A stretch of DNA of 64,000 nucleotides, from assembly GCF_025770765.1 (NCBI RefSeq), contig NZ_JANZKY010000002.1, positions 124,001-188,000 on the forward strand. The letters are read 5' to 3'. The translations under genes were made by a program, and so were the position numbers. The stretch is from Propionivibrio soli. GTDB taxonomy: Bacteria > Pseudomonadota > Gammaproteobacteria > Burkholderiales > Rhodocyclaceae. How positions within the stretch are numbered: position 1 is the first letter of the stretch; each line of letters opens with the position of its first letter. The notes below the pieces were generated by a model. The model saw only the letters and a program-made list of their open reading frames with translations. It was not told where the DNA came from and did no database searches. Positions 29,627-39,342 of this stretch are shown one piece after another.

Positions 29627-31035
29627 GGCATGAAGAAGCTGGCTTTCTCGCGCACCTTGATCTCGTCTCGGCCGATCGCATGCACATCGAAGAAGATTTT
29701 GTTCGATCCCTTGGCGCCTGTCCCGTCTTCGACGGCGGCTACGACGACCGTGCTCTTGTTCGATGCGGCGGGGACCTCGATGACGCGTTCGCCGACCAGA
29801 TCAATGCCGTCGATACCGCTTACCGCGATCGCGTACTGGTGAGACTTCTCGTCTGTGTTCATCACATTGAGCGTAAAAACGTTCTCGATGCGCCCATCGT
29901 CCCCCTCGCGGTACAACGCCGAGCGATCACGCAGGACGTCGACACGCAAGGGAATACGCGTCAGCAGGCTCCAACTCGTCGCCGCGACGATAAGGAACAG
30001 AATCGCCGAATAGATCATCGTGCGCGGGCGCAGCAAATGGCTAACGATGTCGCGTCGCCCGTAGTGCTTGCTCATCGCATTTTCTGTGGAGTAGCGGATC
30101 AGCCCTCGCGGCAAACCAACTTTGTCCATCACCTCGTCGCAAGCATCGATACACGCCGCGCACGCGATACATTCGAGCTGAAGCCCATTGCGGATGTCGA
30201 TCCCGGTCGGACAGACCTGCACGCAAATGCCGCAGTCGATGCAGTCCCCACGCGGCGCAGCCGGCTCCGCCTTCTTCTTTCGAGCCCCGCGCGGCTCCCC
30301 TCGTTCGGCGTCATAACCGATGATCAGCGTGTCCGGGTCAAACATCACCCCTTGAAAGCGAGCGTACGGACACATGTACTTGCACACCTGTTCGCGCATG
30401 AAGCCCGCCATGAGGTACAGGAAACCGCCGTAGAAGAAGATCCAGAAGGTTTCCCAAGGGCCAAGCGAGAATGAAGCGACGGAGCCCGCCAACTCTCGGA
30501 TCGGCGAGAAGTATCCGACGAACGTAAAACCGGTCCAGAGCGCGATGGCCAGCCAGATCACGTGCTTGGTAAACTTGATGCGGAATTTACGGGCTGACAT
30601 CGGTTGGGCGTCGAGCTTCATGCGCGCCGGCCGGTCGCCTTCGATACGGCGTTCGATCCACATGAACAGCTCGGTGTAGACGGTCTGCGGACAGGCATAA
30701 CCGCAAAAGAGGCGCCCTCCGATGGCGGTTACGAGAAACAGCGAATACGCCGAAATGACGAGCAGGACGGCAAGGTAGATGGCGTCCTGGGGCCAGAAAA
30801 CCATGCCGAAAATGTGGAATTTGCGTTCGACGAGATGGAACAGCACCGCCTGGCGTCCGCCCCACTCCAGCCAACACAGGCCATAGAACAGCGCCTGCGT
30901 GACGATGACCATGACCTTCCGCCAGTTGTCAAAGAAGCCGGTGACGCTACGCGCGTAAACCGTCCTGTGCTTCTCGTAGAGGGACACGGTGTTGATAACC
31001 GCTGATTTCTCGGCCCGATCCGCGACCTTATTCAT
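29623..31035 (-). CDS. ccoG: Cytochrome c oxidase accessory protein CcoG (FixG/RdxA)
   Basis: A 470-residue membrane protein with two 4Fe-4S clusters that reduces Cu(II) for cbb3 oxidase assembly. It has several membrane helices (about 85-105, 160-180, 195-215 and 340-360). The ferredoxin motif 'CIDCGICVQVCPTGID' is followed by 'CIACAACIDACDEVMDKVG'. A further CxxxCP pair ('FCGYACPQTVY' and 'VCKYMCPYARFQ') and a C-terminal periplasmic Ig-like domain complete it. It lies downstream of ccoP behind a terminator-like hairpin, with fixH next. Confidence 0.95.
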   Translation of the reverse strand: MNKVADRAEKSAVINTVSLYEKHRTVYARSVTGFFDNWRKVMVIVTQALFYGLCWLEWGGRQAVLFHLVERKFHIFGMVFWPQDAIYLAVLLVISAYSLFLVTAIGGRLFCGYACPQTVYTELFMWIERRIEGDRPARMKLDAQPMSARKFRIKFTKHVIWLAIALWTGFTFVGYFSPIRELAGSVASFSLGPWETFWIFFYGGFLYLMAGFMREQVCKYMCPYARFQGVMFDPDTLIIGYDAERGEPRGARKKKAEPAAPRGDCIDCGICVQVCPTGIDIRNGLQLECIACAACIDACDEVMDKVGLPRGLIRYSTENAMSKHYGRRDIVSHLLRPRTMIYSAILFLIVAATSWSLLTRIPLRVDVLRDRSALYREGDDGRIENVFTLNVMNTDEKSHQYAIAVSGIDGIDLVGERVIEVPAASNKSTVVVAAVEDGTGAKGSNKIFFDVHAIGRDEIKVREKASFFMP

Positions 31036-31136
31036 GAATGCCGTCCTGGTGCATTTCAGAATTACACTTTACGCTAATATTCTTGGCAGGCGCCAAGTGC
31101 ACATGGTGCAATAACAAACGAACAGTAGAAACCATA

Positions 31137-31164
31137 AAGGGGCGGTTCCGAAGAACCGCCCCTT
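31137..31164 (-). terminator. Hairpin terminator after ccoNOQP
   Basis: AAGGGGCGGTTC-CGAA-GAACCGCCCCTT is a perfect 12-bp stem 21 bases after the ccoP stop. The downstream T tract on the minus strand is short, so read-through into ccoG is possible. Confidence 0.7.
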
Positions 31165-31185
31165 GGCCGAGAAAAGACCTGCGAA

Positions 31186-32118
31186 TTACTTCTTCTCCGG
31201 CCCGCCGCTGAGATTGAGAACATAGGCGGCAAGAAGATGGATCTTGTTATCGCCCAAGAATTCCTTCCATGCCGGCATCTGATTGGTCCTGCCCTGCGTG
31301 ATCGTCTCGACGATCTTCGCCTCGGAACTCCCGTACAGCCAGGTTTTGTCCGTCAAGTTCGGGGCACCTAACGCCTGCATTCCCTTTCCGTCCGCACCGT
31401 GACACGCGAAGCACACGGTATCGAAACGCACCTTGCCCTTGGCCGCAAGTTCGGCGTTATGGCTAAGACCAGATAGCGAGCGGACGTAGTTGGCCAGTTC
31501 CCGGGCCCCCGTTTCGCCACCGACCGCGTCGGGATTCCCCCCATAGGGCGGCATGACGCCCATGCGGCCGTTGGTGATCGTCTCGACTACCTGTTCCGGA
31601 GCCCCGCCCCACTGCCAATCCTTATCAGTCAGATTCGGGAAACCGCGGTCACGCGATCCTTGGGCCGTGGCGCCGTGGCACTGAACGCAGTAGGTCTGGT
31701 ACAACCGGCCGCCCATCTCCATGGCCGACTTATCGGCCGAGACCTTCACGATGTCCATCCCGGCATATTTGTCAAAGAGCGGCTTCACCTGGGCGTCGAC
31801 ACGTTCCACTTCCTTCTGGTGCTCTCCCGCCGTGGTCCAACCGTACACGCCCGGGAAACGCCCGAGAGCCGGATAAAGAACGACGTAAACCAGAGCGAAA
31901 ACAACCGTCGCATAGAACAGCCACATCCACCAGCGCGGCAGCGGGTGGTTGTATTCCTGCAGCGACTCGTCCCAGACATGGCCCGTTGTGTCGGTTGCCG
32001 GAGCCCCGCCTTTCGCGCCCGTGCTCTGTACCCATAGGAAGATGCCGCAGGCGACGATGCTGACGAGAACGATCAGGACGATGTACCAATTCCAGAATTC
32101 GTTTACAAAATCGCTCAT
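31186..32118 (-). CDS. ccoP: Cytochrome cbb3 oxidase subunit III (dihaem c), CcoP
   Basis: A 310-residue membrane-anchored dihaem cytochrome c that passes electrons to CcoN. It has an N-terminal helix at about 8-30, a second helix at about 58-80 (WWMWLFYATVVFALVYVVLYPALG), and two haem c motifs CVQCHG (about 142) and CFACHG (about 230). Each is followed by a distal Met region (GRMGVMPPYG and GRTNQMPAWKEF). The ATG overlaps the ccoQ stop by 4 bases. Last gene of ccoNOQP. Confidence 0.96.
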   Translation of the reverse strand: MSDFVNEFWNWYIVLIVLVSIVACGIFLWVQSTGAKGGAPATDTTGHVWDESLQEYNHPLPRWWMWLFYATVVFALVYVVLYPALGRFPGVYGWTTAGEHQKEVERVDAQVKPLFDKYAGMDIVKVSADKSAMEMGGRLYQTYCVQCHGATAQGSRDRGFPNLTDKDWQWGGAPEQVVETITNGRMGVMPPYGGNPDAVGGETGARELANYVRSLSGLSHNAELAAKGKVRFDTVCFACHGADGKGMQALGAPNLTDKTWLYGSSEAKIVETITQGRTNQMPAWKEFLGDNKIHLLAAYVLNLSGGPEKK

Positions 32119-32309
32119 GACGGCTCCCCTTGTTTGCGCGGCGAAAGACCTTGTTCAACCCGATCGGCCTGAACGTCCAGGAACGGCAGGTTGGCGGCTT
32201 CCTCGAAACGCTTTTTGTTGCTCTTCACTCCGTAGGCCCACCACACGATCCCGAGGAAAGTCATCAGTGAGACAACGGTGACAATTGATCGCAAATCGTT
32301 GATATCCAT
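32115..32309 (-). CDS. ccoQ: cbb3 oxidase subunit CcoQ
   Basis: A 64-residue small subunit with one membrane helix (about 9-27, VTVVSLMTFLGIVWWAYGV) and a short charged tail containing 'KRFEEAANLPF', typical of CcoQ. It stabilises the oxidase complex. It lies between ccoO (2-base gap) and ccoP (4-base overlap). Confidence 0.9.
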   Translation of the reverse strand: MDINDLRSIVTVVSLMTFLGIVWWAYGVKSNKKRFEEAANLPFLDVQADRVEQGLSPRKQGEPS

Positions 32310-32311
32310 GA

Positions 32312-32926
32312 TTACTTGGCCCCCTTCAGCTCAAGTCCCATGCCTTGCAGATAAGCGATCAGGACATCCATTTCGCTCTTGCCTTCGACCTGCTTGCTAG
32401 CTTCGGCGATTTCCTGGTCAGTATAGGGGACGCCAACTTTTCGCAGCGCCGCCATCTTGGCGGATACGCCTGCGGCATCAGCCGGCGTCTTCGCCAGCCA
32501 GGCGAATGCCGGCATGTTGGACTCGGGGACGACGTCCCGCGGATTCGTCAGGTGAGCACGATGCCATTCGTCGGAGTAGCGGCCGCCGACACGCTGCAAG
32601 TCCGGTCCGGTACGCTTCGATCCCCATTGGAAGGGGTGGTCATACACGAATTCGCCGGCGACCGAATAATGCCCGTAACGCTCTGTCTCCGCGCGGAAGG
32701 GGCGAATCATCTGCGAATGGCAGAGAAAGCACCCTTCGCGGATATAGATGTCGCGGCCCGTCAGGCGAACCGGATCGTACGGTTTGAGCCCTTCGACCGG
32801 AGTGGTCGTCGACTTCTGGAAAAACAACGGAACGATCTCCAGCAGACCGCCGACACTGACGACGAGCACCGTCAGAATGACGAGCAACGCGACATTGCGC
32901 TCGATTGAATCGTGAGTGAGTTTCAT
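32312..32926 (-). CDS. ccoO: cbb3 oxidase subunit II (monohaem c), CcoO
   Basis: A 204-residue cytochrome c subunit. It has an N-terminal membrane helix at about 12-33 and the haem c site CFLCHSQ in '[16 protein letters not shown]'. The conserved '[14 protein letters not shown]' and '[22 protein letters not shown]' follow, with the axial Met in 'VPESNMPAF'. It follows ccoN by 18 bases. Confidence 0.96.
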   Translation of the reverse strand: MKLTHDSIERNVALLVILTVLVVSVGGLLEIVPLFFQKSTTTPVEGLKPYDPVRLTGRDIYIREGCFLCHSQMIRPFRAETERYGHYSVAGEFVYDHPFQWGSKRTGPDLQRVGGRYSDEWHRAHLTNPRDVVPESNMPAFAWLAKTPADAAGVSAKMAALRKVGVPYTDQEIAEASKQVEGKSEMDVLIAYLQGMGLELKGAK

Positions 32927-32944
32927 ATTCGCGCATCCTCCCCG

Positions 32945-34369
32945 TTACGCGTGCTGCCCGGCCGGCAGCAGAACCGGCGCGTCTTCGGTGCGCCCACCGG
33001 CCATCGTCTTGAACATGTTGTAGGCCATGATCAGCATCCCCGAGAGGAAAAGCGTACCGCCCATGAGGCGGATTCCCCAGAACGGGTAGGACACCTTGAC
33101 CGACTCGACGAAGCTGTATGCCAAGGTCCCGTCGGCATTCACCTGGCGCCACATCAGTCCCTGCATGACACCGGCGATCCACATCGAGGCGATGTAGAGG
33201 ACAATACCGATCGTCGACACCCAGAAATGAACGGTAATCAGACGCACGCTGAACATCTGCTGTTTTCCGAACAGGCGCGGCAACAGGTAGTAAATGGAGC
33301 CGATTGAAACCATACCCACCCAGCCAAGCGCTCCCGAATGCACGTGACCAATGGTCCAGTCCGTGTAGTGCGACAGGGCATTGACCGTCTTGATCGACAT
33401 CATCGGGCCTTCGAACGTCGACATCCCGTAGAACGACAGGGACGTGATCAGGAACTTCAGGATCGGATCGTCGCGCAGTTTGTGCCAGGCGCCCGAGAGC
33501 GTCATGATGCCGTTGATCATCCCACCCCAGGACGGTGCCAACAGGATCAGCGAGAAGATCATGCCGAGGGACTGAGTCCAGTCAGGAAGCGCCGTGTAGT
33601 GCAAGTGGTGCGGACCCGCCCACATATAAGTAAAGATCAAGGCCCAGAAGTGCACGACGGATAGCCGGTACGAGTAAACCGGCCGGTCGGCCTGTTTTGG
33701 CACGAAGTAGTACATCATCCCGAGGAAGCCCGCTGTGAGGAAGAAGCCCACCGCGTTATGGCCGTACCACCATTGCACCATCGCGTCCTGGACGCCGGCA
33801 TAAGCCGAATACGACTTGGTCCAGGAAACCGGAATCGCCGCGCTATTGACGATGTGCAACAGCGCCACGGCAAGGATGAAGCCGCCGTAGAACCAGTTGG
33901 CGACATAGATGTGCGTCACCCTGCGTTTGGCGATGGTGCCGAAGAACACGACGGCGTAAGCGACCCACACGGCGGCGATCAGGATGTCGATCGGCCATTC
34001 GAGTTCGGCGTATTCCTTGCCTTGAGTCAACCCAAGCGGCAAAGTCACTGCGGCAAGGACGATCACCAGTTGCCAGCCCCAGAAGGTGAAGGCGGCGAGC
34101 TTGTCGCAGAACAAGCGCGTGTGGCACGTACGCTGCACGACGTAGTAGGAGGTTCCCATCAGCGCACAGCCGCCGAACGCGAAAATCACCGCGTTGGTGT
34201 GCAGTGGTCGCAACCTTCCGAAATGCAGGAAGCCGATGTTCAGATCGGGCCAGACGAGTTGTGCGGCGATGATCACGCCGACCAACATGCCAACGATCCC
34301 CCAGATCACGGCCATTACGGTGAACTGCCTGACCACCGTGTAGTTGTATGTAGATTGAGCTTCCGACAT
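32945..34369 (-). CDS. ccoN: cbb3 oxidase catalytic subunit I, CcoN
   Basis: A 474-residue, twelve-helix haem-copper oxidase subunit that reduces O2 with high affinity. Visible ligands: '[17 protein letters not shown]' (low-spin haem His), '[16 protein letters not shown]' (CuB His), '[13 protein letters not shown]' (CuB His pair) and '[11 protein letters not shown]' (haem His pair). The start has GGGGGAG upstream. The upstream region has an FNR-type site 106 bases before the ATG, consistent with microaerobic induction. Confidence 0.97.
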   Translation of the reverse strand: MSEAQSTYNYTVVRQFTVMAVIWGIVGMLVGVIIAAQLVWPDLNIGFLHFGRLRPLHTNAVIFAFGGCALMGTSYYVVQRTCHTRLFCDKLAAFTFWGWQLVIVLAAVTLPLGLTQGKEYAELEWPIDILIAAVWVAYAVVFFGTIAKRRVTHIYVANWFYGGFILAVALLHIVNSAAIPVSWTKSYSAYAGVQDAMVQWWYGHNAVGFFLTAGFLGMMYYFVPKQADRPVYSYRLSVVHFWALIFTYMWAGPHHLHYTALPDWTQSLGMIFSLILLAPSWGGMINGIMTLSGAWHKLRDDPILKFLITSLSFYGMSTFEGPMMSIKTVNALSHYTDWTIGHVHSGALGWVGMVSIGSIYYLLPRLFGKQQMFSVRLITVHFWVSTIGIVLYIASMWIAGVMQGLMWRQVNADGTLAYSFVESVKVSYPFWGIRLMGGTLFLSGMLIMAYNMFKTMAGGRTEDAPVLLPAGQHA

Positions 34370-34474
34370 GGCTCCCCCGAGTAGTAATCAACGAACCGTT
34401 CGCACCGCTCCCGCAGCGCACGCCAACACGGCACATTAGCATCAAGCGGCCGGTCAGCCAAACAAGATTCCCGT

Positions 34475-34488
34475 TTGACGCAAATCAA
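34475..34488 (-). promoter_or_regulatory. FNR/Anr-type site upstream of ccoN
   Basis: TTGAC-GCAA-ATCAA on the plus strand (TTGAT-TTGC-GTCAA on the minus) differs at one base from the TTGAT-N4-ATCAA consensus. It is centred 113 bases upstream of the ccoN ATG. I do not see a clear -10 element at the class II distance, so the exact promoter is open. Confidence 0.65.
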
Positions 34489-34558
34489 ACATAACCTCCA
34501 GCCCTGTCGCTTTTTCGCAACAACCATGCGTCAATAATGGTTATTGCGACGCCACATA

Positions 34559-34605
34559 TTGATCTATGTCAATTATCTCAGAGCAAGCGCAGTATAATCC
34601 CCACA
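34559..34605 (+). promoter_or_regulatory. FNR-type class II promoter of ompW
   Basis: TTGAT-CTAT-GTCAA (34559-34572) differs at one base from the FNR consensus. A perfect TATAAT follows at 34593-34598, giving a predicted start near 34605-34607. The site would be centred about 40-41.5 bases upstream, the canonical class II activating position. The ompW ATG is at 34693. Confidence 0.7.
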
Positions 34606-34692
34606 ACGCGGTTATGGTCAATTTTTATCGCGCATCTTTGAGTGTCGTTGCCGTCCGTAGTTCATTTGCCACACCAATATAAGGGGGTCCTG

Positions 34693-35343
34693 ATGCAAAA
34701 CTTGCTCAAAATCGCAGTACTCGGAATGACGATTTCCGCCGCTTTCGCTGCGCAAGCCCAGCAGGCTGAAGAAGGAAACTGGCTTGTCCGCGGCCGCGCC
34801 GTTCTCATCGACCCGGCCAACAAGTCGAGCGCAATTCCGTCGCTCGCCGTACCGAAGGACGCCATCCATGTCAGCGAAAAGTGGATTCCTGAGGTCGACG
34901 TCAGCTACTTTTTCACCAAGAATCTCGCGGCCGAGTTGATCCTCACCTATCCACAAAAACACAAGGTGAAGGTAACTGACAGCGCCATCGGCGCCTTCAA
35001 GGCGGGAACGTTCTACCATTTGCCCCCGACGCTGAACTTGCAATGGCATTTCAATCCGGACGGCGACTTCCGCCCGTATGTGGGAGCGGGCGTCAACTAC
35101 ACGTTGATCTCTAAAGAAGACCTCTCGGTACCGGGCGTGACCGGTCTGCACCTCGAAAACGACAGTTGGGGCGGTTCGATTCAGGCCGGTTTCGATTACC
35201 GGATCAGCAAGTCCGTTTTCCTGAACCTCGACGTCAAGAAAGTTCAGATCCGCAGCGATCTGACGAATGACGCCGGTGTTCGCGTTTCCCGGGTCAAAAT
35301 TGATCCTCTCCTCGTCGGCATCGGCATCGGTTACCGCTTCTAG
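34693..35343 (+). CDS. ompW: OmpW family outer-membrane protein
   Basis: A 216-residue eight-stranded beta-barrel. The signal peptide is residues 1-22 or so (MQNLLKIAVLGMTISAAFA, cleavage near AQA). Family features are 'GNWLVRGRAVLIDP', 'IPEVDVSYFFTKNLAAELILTYPQKHKV', 'FRPYVGAGVNYTLI' and the aromatic C-terminus 'GIGIGYRF' for BAM recognition. It forms a narrow channel for small hydrophobic molecules in characterised relatives. The start has AAGGGGG upstream. It is divergent from ccoNOQP with an own FNR-type promoter and ends in a strong terminator. Confidence 0.94.
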   Translation: MQNLLKIAVLGMTISAAFAAQAQQAEEGNWLVRGRAVLIDPANKSSAIPSLAVPKDAIHVSEKWIPEVDVSYFFTKNLAAELILTYPQKHKVKVTDSAIGAFKAGTFYHLPPTLNLQWHFNPDGDFRPYVGAGVNYTLISKEDLSVPGVTGLHLENDSWGGSIQAGFDYRISKSVFLNLDVKKVQIRSDLTNDAGVRVSRVKIDPLLVGIGIGYRF

Positions 35344-35364
35344 CCAACCCAAGAGTGCACAAGA

Positions 35365-35396
35365 GCCTGATCGGCAAACGCCGGTCAGGCTTTTTT
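35365..35396 (+). terminator. Rho-independent terminator of ompW
   Basis: GCCTGATCGGC-AAAC-GCCGGTCAGGC followed by TTTTTT. The ccoS stop codon of the opposite strand (35385-35387) lies inside the stem. Confidence 0.93.
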
Positions 35397-35597
35397 ATCG
35401 TCTGTTGAACCGGGACGCTCGGAAGCCAGTTCGTTGTCCACCGCCTTGATGGACGACCGATCGTCATCCATCAAAATCCGGTGGCCAGGTCCTTCCAGGT
35501 CATCGAACTGACCGTGGCGGACGGACCACCAGAAAGCCACGCCGATCAAGAAAACAAGAATGACCGACAGTGGGATCAGCAGGTAAAGGATTTCCAT
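35385..35597 (-). CDS. ccoS: cbb3 oxidase maturation protein CcoS
   Basis: A 70-residue protein with one N-terminal helix (MEILYLLIPLSVILVFLIG) and the CcoS signature 'FWWSVRHGQFDDLEGPGHRIL'. It is required for cofactor insertion into cbb3 oxidase. I chose ATG 35597, which begins exactly at the conserved N-terminus, 7 bases after the ccoI stop. Confidence 0.93.
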   Translation of the reverse strand: MEILYLLIPLSVILVFLIGVAFWWSVRHGQFDDLEGPGHRILMDDDRSSIKAVDNELASERPGSTDDKKA

Positions 35598-35604
35598 CGC
35601 CCCC

Positions 35605-38058
35605 TCAACTCCCTCGGAATTTCTGCAGGCGTAGCGAGTTGAGTACGACAAGCAGCGAGCTTCCCGACATCCCGATCCCCGCCATCCAAGGCGTGACAAA
35701 ACCCAACATCGCAAGCGGAAGCGCCACGAAGTTGTAGGCAAACGACCACGCCAGGTTTTGCCGGATCACTTTCAGCGTGCGTCGGGCCACAAAGACGCCA
35801 TCCAGAAGGTGGCTCAAGTTCTCCGAGAGGAGGACGAGGTCAGCCTGTGCACGCGCAAGCTGCGTTCCCCCACCCATCGCGATGGAGACCTGGGCTTGCG
35901 CAAGAACCGGGGCATCGTTAACCCCATCACCGACCATCGCAACGACTTCTCCGTTCTCCTGAAGACTCCTTACATACGCGTGTTTCGTTTCAGGCGATAC
36001 TCCGGCCTGCACGTCGTCGATCCCGAGGAGCGCCGCGACCTTTGTGGCGACGGGTAGAGCATCGCCGGTAAGCAGCGAGACTTTTCTGCCGTCGCGCCGC
36101 AAGCCGGCAACCAGAGTTTTCGCTTCGTCGCGCACTTCGTCTCCAAAGCGGAAAAGCGCCAGCCAGCCGTTCGTGTCCCCAAGAGCGATCACGGTATCGC
36201 CGCCTTTAAGAACCTCTTTCCCCGCTTCCGACATGGGCCGTTGGTGCAAAGCTTTGACATAGTCGGGTCGCCCAAGGCGGAAAGTGTTCCCTTGGTACGC
36301 CCCATTCAGTCCGCTTCCCGGGACACTGACGACGTGCTCCAAAGACAGCGCCGTCGCACTTGGGGCCGCACCCAGCAACGCAAGCGCGAGTGGATGTTCG
36401 GACGCCTGTTCAAGGCCGGCGGCAAGCGCCAGACATTCAGTTTCACTGCGCATGCCAAGAACCGTCACGCCGAGCAGTTTCATGCGGCCGACCGTCAAAG
36501 TGCCCGTTTTGTCAAAAACGAAATGCGTTGCGCGGGCTAGCGTCTCCACCGCGTGGCTACGGGTAACAAGAAGGCCACTGCGGGCCATGGCACCGCTCGC
36601 GATCGTGAGAGCGACCGGTGTCGCGAGGGATAGCGCGCACGGGCAGCTGACTACCAAGACCGACACAGTGATCCACAGTGCCTTCTGGGGATCAACGAAC
36701 CACCAAGCCACACCTACTGCAAGGGCGACGACAAGCAAAGCCCCGATAAAGCGGCCGGCAACGCGATCCGCCGTCTCTACGATGCGCGGCTTTTCCATCG
36801 CTGCCCGCTCCATCAGCCTGATCATCGCGGAAAGGCGCGTTGCCTCGCCGACCTGTTCAATGCGTACGAAGAGCGGACTTTCAACATTGATCGCGCCGCC
36901 AGTTACAGCCGCCCCGCTACCTTTTGTGACCGGTACGCTCTCGCCGGTAAGGAGAGATTCGTCGACACGGCTCTCCCCTTCCACCACACAACCGTCGCCC
37001 GGAATCGTCTCGCCTGGCTTTACGAGAACGACATCGTCCGGACGAAGATCGCCGGTGACGATTAATTCCGGTTCACGCCCGCCCGGATAACCGGGAACAC
37101 GCGCGGCAAAGGCGGGCATCAGTTTGGCCAAGGCTTCCGTCGCGCTGACCGCTCGCTGGCGCGCCGTCATCTCGAGGTAACGCCCCCCGAGCAGGAAGAA
37201 GACGAACATCGCTACCGAGTCAAAATAGACCTCCCCCGCCCCCGTCAAAGTTGCCCACACGCTGGCGACGAATGCCGCTCCAATCCCCAAAGCCACGGGG
37301 ACGTCCATGCCAACACGGAAGAGCCATACGTCGCGCCACGCGCCGAGGAAGAACGGCGCCGCCGAGTACGCAATAACGGGAACAGTGAGGACAAGGCTCG
37401 CCCATCGCATCAGCGACTCGATGTTCGGCGGCATCTCGCCTTCGCCAGCCACATAAACGGGGACGGCGTACATCATGACCTGCATCATCCCGAAACCCGC
37501 GACAAAGACACGCCAAAGCGCCGATCTTCTTTCCTGGCGGGCAAGTTCCTCGCTTTTGCCGACGTCGTACGGATGCGCCCGATAGCCGATGGCAGCGATC
37601 GCCGCGAGGATGTCCGAGAGCTTGATCTGCTTCTCGTTCCAGCGGACGCGCGCACGCCGTGTGGCAAAGTTAATGTGAATGCCGACCACCCCTGGCAGCT
37701 TCGCGACGTGCTGCTCATTGAGCCAGATGCACGCGGCGCAGGTAATCCCTTCGATGATCAGTGCCGCCTCACGCTCATTCTCTCCAAGCGCGCGCACGAA
37801 GCTCTTCTGAAAATCAGCGTTGTCGTAAAGCTGAAGTTGTGAAAGCACTGCCGGCACTGATTCGGGGCCTGTACGAGCCGTTTCCGGAAGCGCATCCCGC
37901 GTCCGGTAATAGTCGCCCAAACCTTCGTCCACGATGGCCTTGGCAACGGCTTGGCAACCAATGCAGCACATGGCGCGCGCCTCGCCGTCGACCATCACGG
38001 ACATCATCACGCCATGCGGGACAGGCTGACCACAGTGGTAACAGTTTTGCTCGCTCAT
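35605..38058 (-). CDS. ccoI: Copper-translocating P-type ATPase CcoI
   Basis: An 817-residue P1B-type ATPase that exports copper for cbb3 assembly (FixI/CopA2 type). There is an N-terminal Cys cluster 'CYHCGQ...CCIGC', then a heavy-metal-associated domain with 'GITCAACIWLNE'. Eight membrane helices carry the CPC motif in 'VVSCPCALSLATPVALT'. It also has 'LLTGESVPV', the phosphorylation motif 'FDKTGTLTVGR', 'EHPLALAL' and 'GDGVNDAPVLAQA'. The ATG at 38058 has GAGGGGG upstream; a longer frame lacks one. Followed by ccoS. Confidence 0.95.
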   Translation of the reverse strand: MSEQNCYHCGQPVPHGVMMSVMVDGEARAMCCIGCQAVAKAIVDEGLGDYYRTRDALPETARTGPESVPAVLSQLQLYDNADFQKSFVRALGENEREAALIIEGITCAACIWLNEQHVAKLPGVVGIHINFATRRARVRWNEKQIKLSDILAAIAAIGYRAHPYDVGKSEELARQERRSALWRVFVAGFGMMQVMMYAVPVYVAGEGEMPPNIESLMRWASLVLTVPVIAYSAAPFFLGAWRDVWLFRVGMDVPVALGIGAAFVASVWATLTGAGEVYFDSVAMFVFFLLGGRYLEMTARQRAVSATEALAKLMPAFAARVPGYPGGREPELIVTGDLRPDDVVLVKPGETIPGDGCVVEGESRVDESLLTGESVPVTKGSGAAVTGGAINVESPLFVRIEQVGEATRLSAMIRLMERAAMEKPRIVETADRVAGRFIGALLVVALAVGVAWWFVDPQKALWITVSVLVVSCPCALSLATPVALTIASGAMARSGLLVTRSHAVETLARATHFVFDKTGTLTVGRMKLLGVTVLGMRSETECLALAAGLEQASEHPLALALLGAAPSATALSLEHVVSVPGSGLNGAYQGNTFRLGRPDYVKALHQRPMSEAGKEVLKGGDTVIALGDTNGWLALFRFGDEVRDEAKTLVAGLRRDGRKVSLLTGDALPVATKVAALLGIDDVQAGVSPETKHAYVRSLQENGEVVAMVGDGVNDAPVLAQAQVSIAMGGGTQLARAQADLVLLSENLSHLLDGVFVARRTLKVIRQNLAWSFAYNFVALPLAMLGFVTPWMAGIGMSGSSLLVVLNSLRLQKFRGS

Positions 38059-38409
38059 TCCCCCTCGATTGCCGATCGGGCTGTTTTTATCACGGCTTCG
38101 CCATGCCGATTGCATGGCATGCTCCCCTCCCGAGCCCTATACCCCGTCTACCGTACAAACAACCCAGACGGCGCAAGGCCAAGCCTCGGACTGCGCCGAG
38201 TATATGCCAGTTCCACGAGAGCCCAGTTTTCAGGACTTACGCAAGCCGATTTCCGTGGGTTCGACTTCCGTCAGGGTACTGACCATCCCTTGTATCGTTG
38301 GAATGCCGCTGCTCCGATTTCCCGAAACCCGCGCCATTCCTGGCCGGCGGCCCCTCAAAACCGTTATAATTCAGGCTTTTTCCGCTTCCGCTGCAACCCT
38401 TTCAATCCG
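38059..38409 (+). promoter_or_regulatory. ccoI-ribF intergenic region with ribF promoter
   Basis: About 350 bases without a recognisable gene. A perfect TATAAT at 38365-38370 (CCGTTATAATTCAGG), 40 bases before the ribF ATG, is a likely -10 element for the ribF-ileS-lspA unit. No good -35 is visible. Several frames are open across this stretch but none resembles a protein family I know. Confidence 0.5.
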
Positions 38410-39333
38410 ATGCTCGTTTATCGCGGTTTTTCAGAACCCGCTCCTGCTCCAACGGCCCTGACGATCGGAAACTTCGACGGCGTGCATTTGGGCCATCGAG
38501 CATTGCTCGCGCGCCTGAGAGCGGTGGCAGCCGCGTCCAAGATCGCGCCGGCGGTCATGACGTTCGAGCCTCACCCCCGGGAATTCTTCGCTCCCGAATC
38601 AGCCCCCGCGCGCCTTTCGACGTTGCGCGAAAAGCTGGAACTCATTGCGGAAGACGGCGCCGACCTCACCTACATCTGCCGGTTCAACGCTCAGTTCGCC
38701 GCCATTCCCGCCGAGGAGTTCATTGAACGCATCCTCGTCGCCAAACTCCGCGTCAAACACCTGATCATCGGTGACGATTTTTGCTTCGGCGCGGGCCGGC
38801 GCGGAAACTTCGAGATGTTGCGCGACGCCGGGAAGCGCCTGGGTTTCGCCGTAGAAGCGATGGAGAGCATCACCGTCGATGGCGAGCGAGCTTCGAGTTC
38901 CGCCGTGCGTTCGGCGCTCGCCTCCGGGCAGATGGAACACGCGGCTCGTCTACTCGGCCGCTCCTATTCGATCGACGGGCGCGTGGTGCATGGCGACAAG
39001 ATGGGGCGCCATTTGGGTTTCGCTACCGCGAATATCCGCATCAAACACGAAAAGCCGCCGCTCCTCGGTGTTTTCGCCGTCGAGGTTCACGGCCTTTCTA
39101 ACGGCCCGCATGCGGGCGTTGCCAATCTTGGCATCCGCCCGAGCGCGAACCGGCTGCCGCACCCGCTGCTGGAAGTGCATTTGTTCGATTTTGCCGAGAG
39201 CATTTACGGCGCCCATTTGAATGTACGTTTTCTGCACAAACTGAGAAACGAAGTACACTTTCCCGATTTCGAGGCGTTAAAGGCACAAATCGCCCGCGAC
39301 GTCGAAACTGCTAGAGCCTATTTCAAGCATTGA
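38410..39333 (+). CDS. ribF: Bifunctional riboflavin kinase/FAD synthetase
   Basis: A 307-residue enzyme making FMN and then FAD from riboflavin. The N-terminal FAD synthetase (nucleotidyltransferase) domain has 'TIGNFDGVHLGHRALL' and 'IIGDDFCFGAGRRGNF', 'SSSAVRSALASG'. The C-terminal riboflavin kinase has 'GRVVHGDKMGRHLGFATANI' and 'GVANLGIRPSAN', 'LEVHLFDF'. ATG 38410 begins just before the domain (MLVYRGF). Followed by ileS after 9 bases. Confidence 0.95.
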   Translation: MLVYRGFSEPAPAPTALTIGNFDGVHLGHRALLARLRAVAAASKIAPAVMTFEPHPREFFAPESAPARLSTLREKLELIAEDGADLTYICRFNAQFAAIPAEEFIERILVAKLRVKHLIIGDDFCFGAGRRGNFEMLRDAGKRLGFAVEAMESITVDGERASSSAVRSALASGQMEHAARLLGRSYSIDGRVVHGDKMGRHLGFATANIRIKHEKPPLLGVFAVEVHGLSNGPHAGVANLGIRPSANRLPHPLLEVHLFDFAESIYGAHLNVRFLHKLRNEVHFPDFEALKAQIARDVETARAYFKH

Positions 39334-39342
39334 GTACCTGCC

